Positions 56,010-64,000 of a stretch of 64,000 bases of DNA are shown in pieces; within the stretch, counting starts at the first letter, position 1; each line of letters starts with the position of its first letter. The stretch is from Ferruginibacter sp. GTDB taxonomy: Bacteria > Bacteroidota > Bacteroidia > Chitinophagales > Chitinophagaceae. The stretch spans positions 186,001 to 250,000 of the forward strand of contig JAQBNH010000019.1 in NCBI GenBank assembly GCA_028288705.1, written 5' to 3'. The notes beneath the pieces were generated by a model. That model ran no database searches, was not told the origin of the DNA, and saw nothing but the letters and a program-made list of their open reading frames with translations. A program made the position numbers and the translations under genes.

Positions 56010-57917
56010 ATGAAAACTATCCTCACAATTTGCAGCCTGTTATTCATGCAGGCCGCTGTAATAGCGGCTGATGGCGAGTTTGCGATCGCAAAGATCAATC
56101 CGGCGCTGTTGAAGAATGCGAATGCCGTTGTGCGCCTGGAAGAGACCTATTTTGAGATACTGAATACAAAAGAAACGGTGACAAAACATCGTTATGTGAT
56201 CAGCATCCTGAACGAAAATGGCGACCGCTGGGCTGATATGCAGGAATATTACGACAAGCACCACAGCACAGACGCGATTGAAGGAATATTATACGATGCC
56301 AGCGGCAGGCAAATAAAGAAGATCAAAAAAAAGGATACAGAAGATTACAGTGGCGTTTCCGGTGGAACACTGATAGATGACAACCGTATTCGTCATCACA
56401 ACTTTTACTACCGCGCTTACCCGTACACGGTAGAATACACAATTGAACTCAGCGACAAGGCTACCTTGTTTTTTCCGCAATGGGATCCGCAGGGCGGAGA
56501 ATTCCTCGCTGTTGAAAAAAGCTCGATGAGCGTATTCGCGCCGGCGGGTTATACCTTTCGTTACAAAGCTTTTAATTATGCCGGTGAGCCGGTAACTGTT
56601 GCACTTAAAAATGGCCAGACTTCCACATGGGCGGTGAAAGACCTGCCTGCAATAAAGCGCGAATCGTTTTCACCACTATGGCATGACCTTGTACCACTCG
56701 TTATTTTCGGCCCGTCGGATTTCCAGATGGACGATTACAAAGGGAATATGCAAACCTGGTCTGACTTTGGAAAATTTGTTTATGCTTTGAAACAGGGCAG
56801 GGATGTGTTGCCAGACCAGGTGAAAACTGCCGTGCACGCCATCGCTGATCCATTGCCAGACCCGAAAGAAAAGATCGCGGCTCTGTACAAATACATGCAA
56901 AAAAATACGCGCTATATCAGTATTCAACTGGGTATCGGCGGCTGGCAACCCTTTGAAGCAAAAGATGTGGCAGCAAAAGGTTACGGCGACTGCAAGGCGC
57001 TCACCAACTACATGTACAGCCTGCTAAAAGAAGCAGGTATAACTTCATATTATTCATTGATCCGCGCCGGCAGCAATGCAAACTACATCACTACCGATTT
57101 TCCTTCTCAACAATTTAATCATGTGATCCTTTGTGTGCCTGTTGCGAAAGACAGCATTTGGCTGGAATGCACGAGCCAGACGATGCCTCCGGGTTATCTT
57201 GGAGATTTTACGGCAGACCGTCCAAGTTTACTGATCGATCAAAATGGCGGGAAACTGGTGCGTACACCGAAATACGGGTTGGCTGATAATATACAGTCCA
57301 GGAATATTGAGGCGACACTTGCAGAGACCGGTGATTTGCGCCTGCAGATAAACACCTTATACGGCGGCATGTCACAGGATGATTTGCACGGCCTGATCAA
57401 TGGTTTATCAAAAGACAAAGTGCGGGAATACCTGAGTGAGCAGCTCAGTTTTTCTACCTACACGGTTAATAAATTTGATTACACAGAATTAAGGAACGGG
57501 CGTTTGCCGGCTATCCGCGAAGAACTGGACATCCTGGCCACCAACTACGCCACGATCACGGGTAAGCGCTTATTCATTGTGCCGAATGTTATGACAAGGG
57601 CGCGCCTTCGCTTAGCAGAAGACAGCAACAGGAAATATGCGATCCGCTTGTCCAATGAACTCAGTTCACTGGATACGGTGTCGATCAGTTTACCGGATGG
57701 ATACACTGCCGAATCCATCCCCGCAGATATTGCTTTCAAAAACCAGTTTGGTAGTTATAAAGCCTCGATCCGGTTGAAGGAAAACAAATTGATATATTAC
57801 CGTCAGGCCGAACGTTATAGTGGTGAATTTAAACCCGCGGATTATGCGGAGTTGGTGAAACTGAACGAACTGATATATAAGGCAGACCAGGCGCGCGTTG
57901 TATTACTGAAGAATTAA
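56010..57917 (+). CDS. DUF3857 transglutaminase-domain protein, active-site Cys kept
   Basis: 635 residues with signal peptide MKTILTICSLLFMQAAVIAA. The DUF3857 domain spans about 50-240 (HRYVISILNENGDRWADMQEYYDKH; YTVEYTIELSD). The transglutaminase core has Cys328 in GYGDCKALTNYM and His371 in FNHVILCVP; the third residue is Glu in WLECTSQ where Asp is usual. Exported, probably periplasmic, hydrolase or cross-linking enzyme of unknown substrate. It is the second gene of a tandem pair and ends before a strong bidirectional terminator. Confidence 0.9.
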   Translation: MKTILTICSLLFMQAAVIAADGEFAIAKINPALLKNANAVVRLEETYFEILNTKETVTKHRYVISILNENGDRWADMQEYYDKHHSTDAIEGILYDASGRQIKKIKKKDTEDYSGVSGGTLIDDNRIRHHNFYYRAYPYTVEYTIELSDKATLFFPQWDPQGGEFLAVEKSSMSVFAPAGYTFRYKAFNYAGEPVTVALKNGQTSTWAVKDLPAIKRESFSPLWHDLVPLVIFGPSDFQMDDYKGNMQTWSDFGKFVYALKQGRDVLPDQVKTAVHAIADPLPDPKEKIAALYKYMQKNTRYISIQLGIGGWQPFEAKDVAAKGYGDCKALTNYMYSLLKEAGITSYYSLIRAGSNANYITTDFPSQQFNHVILCVPVAKDSIWLECTSQTMPPGYLGDFTADRPSLLIDQNGGKLVRTPKYGLADNIQSRNIEATLAETGDLRLQINTLYGGMSQDDLHGLINGLSKDKVREYLSEQLSFSTYTVNKFDYTELRNGRLPAIREELDILATNYATITGKRLFIVPNVMTRARLRLAEDSNRKYAIRLSNELSSLDTVSISLPDGYTAESIPADIAFKNQFGSYKASIRLKENKLIYYRQAERYSGEFKPADYAELVKLNELIYKADQARVVLLKN

Positions 57918-57934
57918 GTTTGGTTAAATGAATT

Positions 57935-57967
57935 AAAAAAGGCTGCTCCATCCGGGCAGCCTTTTTT
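57935..57967. terminator. Bidirectional rho-independent terminator
   Basis: Twelve-bp perfect stem (57935-57946 with 57956-57967, core GGCTGC/GCAGCC), nine-base loop, A-run and T-run on the two sides. It separates the transglutaminase gene from the convergent Tricorn-like gene. Confidence 0.85.
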
Positions 57968-57990
57968 ATTGCGAACAATAACTTCTTTGG

Positions 57991-60900
57991 TTATTTATTT
58001 TTTGCAGGCGTAGAGTAGGGTGGATTTTCTACCGCAGGCCATGGTTCCTTTTGTAACAATTTCAGCGTTTCTTCCACCGCCTTTTCTAACTGGAGATCCC
58101 TGCCTTTCGCTACCGCAACAGCACTGATCTTTTGTTCGATATCCGGTGCGATGCCCATATTTTCACCAACCCATTTTTTTGCTGCAGGATCAAAAATACC
58201 ATTGTCCGGAGATGTCATTGAACCGCCATCTACGAATGAATAATGCACGGTTGATTTTACCAATCCGCCCCAGGTGCGTGTGCCGATCAATGGCCCTACT
58301 TTTTGCTGGCGGAAGATCCATGGGAAAAAGTCGCCTCCCGATCCTGCCAGTTCATTGATCAGTAAAACTTTTGGTCCGAGGATGCCCGCAGGTAGACGCA
58401 TGGGTGCACCATTTGGAACTTCGTTGCTGATGGCAGCACGCAGGCGCCGCACCATCAGGTCAACCATATAATCATCCAGCAAGCCTCCGCCATTAAAACG
58501 TTCGTCGATCACAGCCCCTTGTTTGTCCTGCTGCGCGAAGTAATAGCGGTTAAAGTTATTGAAGCCGGCACCGCCAGTGTTCGGCACCCATACGTAAGCG
58601 AGTTTTCCTTTAGACAATTCATCCACTTTGCGGCGGTTATCTTCTACCCATGCGAGTTGTCTTAATGCTGATTCTGATTCTGTCGGCTGCACACGGATCG
58701 TCCACGCGCCATCTGCGGTAGGCTTATTATTTACTAACAGGATGGTTTGCAAATTTGCGGTCATGTTCAGCAGTTCGTAAGGGTCGTCCTTACTGGTGAG
58801 CTGCTGCCCGTTCACTTCAATGATGTAGTTGCCTTCCTGCACTTTTAAATTCGGTTGTGCCAAAGGTGCTACGAGGCCGGGGTTCCAGCTTTCCGTTGTG
58901 AATATTCGTTTTATTTTCCAGCGGCCGGCATCTGCAACAAGATCGGCACCCAACACACCCACACGGGAAGTATCTACATCAGGAAAGTCGCCGCCAAAAA
59001 CAAAACTATGGCCAACAGAAACTTCGCCACCTAACTGGTCAAGTAAGTAGCTAAGGTCTGCACGGTGACGGATATGTGCCATCAGCGGACTGTATTGCTC
59101 CCATACTTCCTGCCAGTTGCGGCCGTGTAAATTCCTGTCGTAAAAATAGTCGCGCTGGTAACGCCATGCCTCTGTAAAGATTTGCTTCCATTCATCGATC
59201 CTGTTCAATTCCATGCGCAGGTTTACAGGAACAATTCCATCTGCGGGGCCTGCAGGTTTTGATGTGGGCACCACTCTCCACGACGGCCCTGATTTATACA
59301 ACAGTTTTTCGCCGTTCGCCGAAATGCTGAATTGCGATCCGCCTTTTACCAGGTCTTCCATTTTTTTATCGGTCACACTATACTTGCTGAGCGTTGGCCC
59401 GGAACTGATGAGCACACTGCCTTTGGGGCCCGATAACATGCCATCATAATTTCCTACAGGCACCGGCATGGCGATAATTCGCCGGTCCAGTTGTTCCCAA
59501 TCGATACGCACATTTTTATAGTTGGTCGTATCTTTTGTTTTGGGCCTGCTGCTGTCTGGTTCTTCATCCGTCTTTAATGGAAATGGATTCGGATCATCCT
59601 TGCGCAGGATCACCATGTATGCGCCAAATGTTGGCTTTGCCTGTTGAGAGCTGGTGTTTGCCCATCCCGAACCCAACGCGACATTGGTGCTCGCGAGAAA
59701 ATAAATATACCTGTTATTGAGATCCCAGGCTGGCGACATCGCGTCTGCCATCGGATCACTGAGGGGCTGCGTCTTTTTTGTTTCTGCAGACCAGATCATT
59801 ACGTTGCGGAAATTGTTTGGCGCTGATTTCGTATAAGCCAGCCATTTACTGTCTGGCGACCAGGTTAAGCCGGTGTTGCCGCGGTCCAGGTTGGTACCAC
59901 CAATATCTACATTGCTGATAGTACCATTGGAAACATTCAGTACTTTTATCCGAACCGCATTATCCGTGAAGGCAATATATTTCCCGTCGGGCGACCAGGT
60001 TGGATCCCAGGCCAGTTTGCTTTCACCGATTGAAATACGGCGTGGCGCTTTGATGCCCTCCTGGTCTGCAATATATAAGGCATATTCCTGGTTTTCTTTA
60101 TCGGAGAACCAGGCGATCTCTTTTCCATCGGGCGACCAGATGGGCCTTCGATCTGCCACTGCAGAACTACGCGTTAAATTTCTTGGATCGCCGTTTTCCA
60201 CCGGCACCGTAAATATTTCTCCGCGTGCTTCCAGCAAAATGCGTTTACCCGTAGGGGAGAGTGATGCATTGCTGATGTCTGCAGTTACATTTTCAGAACG
60301 CGTTTCTGCCCAGGGAAAATCGGCTGTAACATTGATCGTTAATTTGGTTGATTTTCCTGTTTGCGGATCAAGCAGGTGCAGGTCGCCATTGTGTTCATAC
60401 ACGAGTTCTTTACCATTTCCCGCCAGCCATTTAATATCCCCGGATTTCAGATCGGTTACCTTGCGAACCGCGGACGTGGCAGGGTTGAAGGCCCACACAT
60501 TCATAATGAAATCCCTGTCGGATAAAAAGAAAATCTCGTTGTTCATCCAAAGCGGGTGAATGTCCTCACTGCCATCCGAAGGGACTGATTTTTCTTCCAG
60601 TGTTTTTACGTCCAGTATTTGTAAGGGCGTGTTTTGTCCGCCGCGGTAATGCCGCCATTCGGCATCCCAGCGTGACACGCGATCTATAATCAGCTTGTCT
60701 CCATCGGGTGAAAAATTACCGTCGTAAGCCCATGGTGCCGGCAGCATCTCTGAGGGGCCGCCGGAAGTGGCTACCATCCAAAGGCGATTATAATTAGTTG
60801 GCGCAGCTTCGCGCCCGGAAGCATACAATACTTTTTTGCCGTCGGGCGACCAACCCCTGGCCTGCGAGGCAGCCGGATACCAGGTGAGTCTTTTTGGCGT

Positions 60901-61191
60901 GCCCCCGTTCGCCGACACCACGTACACTTGTTGAATACCGGAGCGATTGGAATTAAAGGCCAGCCATTGCCCGTCTGGCGAAAAATGCGGGTTGGCTTCC
61001 ACCGCCGCCGTGCTCGTGATCCGTTTTGCTTCCCCGCCGGATTTACCCGTTACCCAAATATCGCCGCCATACTCGAAGGCGATCTGGGTAGCGCTGATAG
61101 CGGGTTGACGAAGCAATCTCGTTTGGCTAAATGTTTGGAAACTGCCAAACATACATGCCAGGAAAACCAGTTTTTTTGTTACTGCAACCAT
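57991..61191 (-). CDS. Tricorn-like S41 serine protease, secreted
   Basis: 1066 residues from ATG 61191, where a signal peptide starts (VTKKLVFLACMFGSFQTFSQ); a longer frame to 61308 would precede it. The first 650 residues are TolB/WD40-type propeller repeats, each with FSPDG or WSPDG (for example FSPDGQWLAFNSNR, WSPDGKYIAFTDN), forming two propellers. A helical C1-like domain (about 690-760), a PDZ-like domain (about 760-850) and an S41 core follow, with nucleophile Ser951 in LAGSGGDFFPW and GTRTWGG later. Tricorn proteins degrade peptides; this one is exported, so it may act in the periplasm. It lies downstream of an aspartic protease gene (76 bases). Confidence 0.92.
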   Translation of the reverse strand: MVAVTKKLVFLACMFGSFQTFSQTRLLRQPAISATQIAFEYGGDIWVTGKSGGEAKRITSTAAVEANPHFSPDGQWLAFNSNRSGIQQVYVVSANGGTPKRLTWYPAASQARGWSPDGKKVLYASGREAAPTNYNRLWMVATSGGPSEMLPAPWAYDGNFSPDGDKLIIDRVSRWDAEWRHYRGGQNTPLQILDVKTLEEKSVPSDGSEDIHPLWMNNEIFFLSDRDFIMNVWAFNPATSAVRKVTDLKSGDIKWLAGNGKELVYEHNGDLHLLDPQTGKSTKLTINVTADFPWAETRSENVTADISNASLSPTGKRILLEARGEIFTVPVENGDPRNLTRSSAVADRRPIWSPDGKEIAWFSDKENQEYALYIADQEGIKAPRRISIGESKLAWDPTWSPDGKYIAFTDNAVRIKVLNVSNGTISNVDIGGTNLDRGNTGLTWSPDSKWLAYTKSAPNNFRNVMIWSAETKKTQPLSDPMADAMSPAWDLNNRYIYFLASTNVALGSGWANTSSQQAKPTFGAYMVILRKDDPNPFPLKTDEEPDSSRPKTKDTTNYKNVRIDWEQLDRRIIAMPVPVGNYDGMLSGPKGSVLISSGPTLSKYSVTDKKMEDLVKGGSQFSISANGEKLLYKSGPSWRVVPTSKPAGPADGIVPVNLRMELNRIDEWKQIFTEAWRYQRDYFYDRNLHGRNWQEVWEQYSPLMAHIRHRADLSYLLDQLGGEVSVGHSFVFGGDFPDVDTSRVGVLGADLVADAGRWKIKRIFTTESWNPGLVAPLAQPNLKVQEGNYIIEVNGQQLTSKDDPYELLNMTANLQTILLVNNKPTADGAWTIRVQPTESESALRQLAWVEDNRRKVDELSKGKLAYVWVPNTGGAGFNNFNRYYFAQQDKQGAVIDERFNGGGLLDDYMVDLMVRRLRAAISNEVPNGAPMRLPAGILGPKVLLINELAGSGGDFFPWIFRQQKVGPLIGTRTWGGLVKSTVHYSFVDGGSMTSPDNGIFDPAAKKWVGENMGIAPDIEQKISAVAVAKGRDLQLEKAVEETLKLLQKEPWPAVENPPYSTPAKNK

Positions 61192-61267
61192 AAGAATTAG
61201 TTTAGGGTGCAGTAATGTAATACATCTTCGGGAAATTTTATAGCCGTCCGTAAATACCCGTAACGCC

Positions 61268-62236
61268 TCAACGCAGGCCGAATGTTTTATTTTTTGTGTC
61301 CACAACAAGGATGGAATGGATAAACAATTTATTCCCCGTCATCCCACCGATGCCCATTTTCATCATCTGCTCCACCTGCGAAGTGCTGGCTCCTTCAATG
61401 TAAGTAGCGTGCAGCAAAGGAATGCTGGTGCCCGCAATCGTTATAGAGTCTGCCGTTGCATAGCTATGTGCTGTTAGTACCCGATCCCAGGATCTGGACG
61501 CTGCCTGTGTATGGACCGTATCTTTTACAGACAAGGAAAGGCTGGTTTTTTTATCTGTCAGCAATTCGTACGCACTGGATCCGCTGTCGAAAAACAGGAT
61601 GGTTTTTTTACCGCGTATCATCGCGGGGAACAACATGGACCTGTTGGCATACATAAAGCCTGTTGTTGCTGTCTGGCTATATTTCGTTGGCATTTCATTC
61701 GCAACGGTCACTTTCCGGCCCGGGTAGTCGATGATGCATATTTTATTGTCGATCAGGTCTGTGCCGATCGTACCAATGATGTTCAGCTCGTTCTTTCCTT
61801 TTTTAATTGCCTGGCCTTCGCCGGCACGAATGATCATTTCTTTTGCCAGCATCTCTGTGTGCTGAAGCTTGAAACGATAGTTGATCAATTTACCGGAGGA
61901 ATCAACAGAAAGATTCACCCGGGGATATTTTTTCCTGATATCATCCAGTGAATTTTTATAAAACATCGAATAAGGCGAGCCGGTATCGAACTGCATATAA
62001 AAGGTTTTGGAACTACCAGGCAATGTAACAGGGAAGAGGATAGCAGCGTGTGGTTCCTCACCGGAAGCCTGGGTTTCTGTTGCCCAGCGAAAGCGGATAT
62101 TAAACTGGTTCGAGGCTGTACTTAGTTGCACAGGAGGAAGGGAAGGATAAGATTGGCTTTGCGCGGCAGCAGGCAACATTGCCAGGTATATTAAAAAGAG
62201 AATGCTGGCGGTAGACATTTGAAAGGTGCGTTTCAT
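61268..62236 (-). CDS. Two-lobed aspartic protease, secreted
   Basis: 322 residues. The N-terminus has a hydrophobic export signal (SILFLIYLAMLPAAAQSQ). Two aspartic protease motifs are seen: MQFDTGSPYS with Asp84 and ILFFDSGSSAYE with Asp217, each followed by a strand-rich half; the first half ends GTIGTDLIDNKICIIDYPGRKV, the usual end of a retropepsin-like lobe. Both active-site Asp on one chain make it a bilobal, pepsin-like layout, unlike the homodimeric retropepsin type. Located just upstream of the Tricorn-like gene on the same strand, so both could be one unit of peptide breakdown. Confidence 0.75.
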   Translation of the reverse strand: MKRTFQMSTASILFLIYLAMLPAAAQSQSYPSLPPVQLSTASNQFNIRFRWATETQASGEEPHAAILFPVTLPGSSKTFYMQFDTGSPYSMFYKNSLDDIRKKYPRVNLSVDSSGKLINYRFKLQHTEMLAKEMIIRAGEGQAIKKGKNELNIIGTIGTDLIDNKICIIDYPGRKVTVANEMPTKYSQTATTGFMYANRSMLFPAMIRGKKTILFFDSGSSAYELLTDKKTSLSLSVKDTVHTQAASRSWDRVLTAHSYATADSITIAGTSIPLLHATYIEGASTSQVEQMMKMGIGGMTGNKLFIHSILVVDTKNKTFGLR

Positions 62237-62324
62237 GAGTTGATTTTATGAAACACAAAACTACTCCCGTTAACTTTTTATCCAGGCGGCATTCACCCGA
62301 CAATTACCCGACAATGCAGTAGCA

Positions 62325-62936
62325 TCAGGGGTTTGCAGCTATCTGCCGGGCGAGGCTTTTTGCCTTGAATAAATAAACCAGGATGACGGCTGCATTTAAT
62401 ACATACATGAAAAAGAAGGGAAGCAGGTAACTGATCAGGAGCGTTTTTGCGTAATAACGCGCCCGGATCATATTGTAGATAAGGTTTGCCAGCATTAAAA
62501 GATTGGTGCAGATGACCCAGATCAGCTGGCTGCGCACCACCTTTCTACCGAATGCAAGCGCAGCAGGATTGTTTAATTTTCTAACTAGAAATGCAGGGAT
62601 AAGAAAATGAATAAAGGGTACCACCAGGTAACTGAAACAGGAGAGGCAGATCATCTGCAGGTCATGCCCGGGATCTGCAGGGGCGAGCATTTGCTCCTGC
62701 TTTGAGGCCGGATCGGGTGGAACCTCATCGCTGTTGGATAGCGATTCGAAATCCATTTCCAATGCGATCGCAATGGCCTTAAGCGTGTATGCGCGGGGCA
62801 TCGAATCGCCACTTTCCAGGCGTTGTATCGTGCGTACCGTAATATTCGTTTTATCTGCCAGTTCTTCCTGCGTCATGCCTTTTTTCCTGCGGGCAGTAAC
62901 TATTTTTTGATCGAGCGTCATGGAGGGCTTTTTCAT
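62325..62936 (-). CDS. Membrane-anchored XRE-type regulator with DUF4870-like domain
   Basis: 203 residues from ATG 62936 (62921 is also possible; 62996 is rejected because it adds a non-conserved stretch). The N-terminal helix-turn-helix is XRE/Cro type: ARRKKGMTQEELADKTNITVRTIQRLESG. A Pro/Asp linker (75-100) leads to a hydrophobic region with four membrane helices (about 110-200), where PFIHFLIPAFLVRKLNNPAALAFGRKVV has the look of DUF4870. The DNA-binding head is thus tethered to the inner membrane and may sense membrane state. Neighbours give no target. Confidence 0.75.
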   Translation of the reverse strand: MKKPSMTLDQKIVTARRKKGMTQEELADKTNITVRTIQRLESGDSMPRAYTLKAIAIALEMDFESLSNSDEVPPDPASKQEQMLAPADPGHDLQMICLSCFSYLVVPFIHFLIPAFLVRKLNNPAALAFGRKVVRSQLIWVICTNLLMLANLIYNMIRARYYAKTLLISYLLPFFFMYVLNAAVILVYLFKAKSLARQIAANP

Positions 62937-63301
62937 CCGGCACAAAAATAAAGGGATAATGCTCAACGAGGTTTTATCTGGCGGGCTTATTTCCATTTAT
63001 CCCTAAATAGTTAAGGCAGCGCGATCGGTCACGCAGTAATTTTCCCTGATTGCTTACCTGTGTTGGCAGCTATCGTTCTTTACTCTGCTTTTGTTCTTGT
63101 TTGTACCTGTTCGCTGATTTCACGCACTTAATACGACTCAGTCCCCTAGCAGGTATATAGCAGGTAGGTACCAGAGCAGGACTTATTTGGGATATCAGTT
63201 AGCGGTAAAAGGCCATTTATCCTTTCAAAGTGAGGATGGCTGTCATTCCTGCCTCAATATAATCGGGGCATATTAATTGCGCGCTATACAAAAACAATTG
63301 T
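62937..63301. other. Divergent intergenic region with short 11-bp repeats
   Basis: About 365 bases, no supported gene. It contains TAGCAGGTATA (63147-63157) followed directly by TAGCAGGTAGG (63158-63168), then a weaker third unit, again with an 11-base period. Promoters of the two divergent genes are expected here but not recognised. Confidence 0.5.
63147..63179. repeat. Short 11-bp tandem repeat
   Basis: Two units TAGCAGGTATA and TAGCAGGTAGG and a degenerate third (TACCAGAGCAG). The period equals that of the array at 26526, although the sequence differs. Confidence 0.5.
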
Positions 63302-63628
63302 ATGAAATTTAATAACTGGAAACTTACAGACAGCACGATCGAATGGGCGGGCGGCAAACCATCTGCATTCAGCATTCCCACCGCACAGTTGCTGGACACA
63401 GAAAAGGTTGCCGACAATGACGGGCCGTTGTATAAATGGATCCTATTGGCGACTGCGGAAGACTGGCTGGACGATGATGAATTGTACGACCTGAATTTTG
63501 CCTTCGTTTATGCTGCCGGTGCAGCCGGTCTTAAGATCGACTACCAGGTTTTTGATGCGACGCTGGATTACCAGTTTGAAATTTTGGATGATGGGGAAGA
63601 TGAAGACGATGACGACGATGATATTTAA
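63302..63628 (+). CDS. Small acidic protein, unknown
   Basis: 108 residues, no signal peptide. The first 90 residues look like one compact alpha/beta domain with several Trp (FNNWKLTDSTIEWAGGKPSAF; WILLATAEDWLDDDELYDLNFAFVYAA). The last 14 are almost all Asp and Glu. I recognise no family. A hypothetical gene follows 136 bases downstream on the same strand; between them lies an imperfect hairpin (63674-63698). Confidence 0.6.
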   Translation: MKFNNWKLTDSTIEWAGGKPSAFSIPTAQLLDTEKVADNDGPLYKWILLATAEDWLDDDELYDLNFAFVYAAGAAGLKIDYQVFDATLDYQFEILDDGEDEDDDDDDI

Positions 63629-63764
63629 GCAGGGGATAGTGTAGCGGAAATAATTACAAAAGACAGGAAGCCGCCCGGCAATCAGGATCATTGCCCGGAA
63701 TAAACCGTGCTGCTACTTTTCTGAATTAAAATTCATAAATTGTCTTTATAAAAAATATTCAACT

Positions 63765-64000
63765 ATGATCAAATTTCAGGAATTACGCGTTGGCGATTAT
63801 CTGATCGCCGATAATGACGGGGATAAGCGAAGGGGAGAAGTAGTAAATTTAAATGGTGATGAAAAGCAGGTTTGTGTCGATAATGGCGCACAGGAATTTT
63901 GGTATGAAACAGACCAGTTGAGCCCCCTGCCGATTTCTGATGAAGAATTAACGCGATTGAAATTTCATAAACAAGTGAACGACGATGGCTCGGTGAAATA
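63765..64000 (+). CDS. Hypothetical protein, cut by the window end
   Basis: ATG at 63765, open for 78 codons to the edge. The start MIKFQELRVGDYLIADNDGD and the later QEFWYETDQLSPLPISDEEL resemble small Bacteroidota proteins that open with a beta-barrel-like VGDY segment and a PIPLTEE-type stretch. Function unknown. No signal peptide. Confidence 0.6.
   Translation, partial: MIKFQELRVGDYLIADNDGDKRRGEVVNLNGDEKQVCVDNGAQEFWYETDQLSPLPISDEELTRLKFHKQVNDDGSVK

Noticed and set aside
61192-61308. 39-residue extension of the Tricorn-like protein
   Set aside because: It would place unrelated residues before the signal peptide and come within 41 bases inside the end of the aspartic protease gene.
63674-63698. 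Hairpin after the acidic protein gene as terminator
   Set aside because: Nine-base stem with one mismatch and no T-run; listed only in passing.

Overview
The window looks like chromosomal DNA of a Bacteroidota bacterium, most likely from the Chitinophagaceae or a close relative. This is inferred from family content and signals, not from a database search. The supporting signs are a C-terminal type IX secretion sorting domain, -7 promoter elements of the TAnnTTTG type, a ccoN-ccoO gene fusion, retention of CcoP with a single heme motif, paired DUF3857 transglutaminase-like genes, a secreted Tricorn-like protease, DUF4846 and Pr6Pr-type proteins, and many short lipoproteins. Starts generally lack a clear Shine-Dalgarno and sit behind A-rich leaders, as is usual in this phylum. 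I saw no tRNA, rRNA, CRISPR array, transposase or integrase.

Layout. 1-8.3 kb: mostly secreted or surface proteins (M28 peptidase end, beta-helix protein, a 58-residue lipoprotein missed by ordinary length cut-offs, a trimeric-adhesin-like protein with an S74 self-cleaving domain, and a DUF1800/DUF1501 pair). 8.3-10.1 kb: a nucleoid-associated protein and a membrane-anchored coiled coil. 10.1-21.9 kb: a complete cbb3 oxidase locus (ccoI, then ccoS-ccoNO-ccoQ-ccoP-ccoG-ccoH and a TauE/DsbD-like membrane protein), followed by a coiled-coil protein and, on the other strand, a PAS kinase with a response regulator fused to a CRP/FNR-type DNA-binding module. Three promoters in this locus carry an FNR-type inverted repeat placed exactly 57 bases (start to start) before a TAnnTTTG element, so kinase, regulator and oxidase probably form one microoxic control unit. 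22-32 kb: metabolic and small accessory genes (acyl-ACP desaturase, a D-2-hydroxyacid dehydrogenase with a start codon buried in an inverted repeat, DinB, Pr6Pr, TMEM175, SnoaL, DUF1877, DUF4846) with a frameshifted gene and an unusual hairpin plus 11-bp tandem repeat.

32-46.2 kb is filled by three very large, tightly spaced minus-strand genes (about 2491, 1140 and 1075 residues). None has a signal peptide. They hold beta-sandwich-like regions, an OmpA-like segment, a long hydrophobic beta-rich region and, in the last, a phospholipase-D-like domain that has lost the catalytic His and Lys. I do not recognise this set as any described system; it is the best candidate for something new in the window.

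46.5-53.8 kb is a KaiC-KaiB-KaiB clock-like module between two multi-PAS histidine kinases, without KaiA. 54-62.3 kb holds a tandem pair of DUF3857 proteins (the first lacks the catalytic cysteine), a Tricorn-like S41 protease and a two-lobed aspartic protease. The right end has a membrane-anchored XRE regulator and two small hypothetical genes, the last cut by the window edge.
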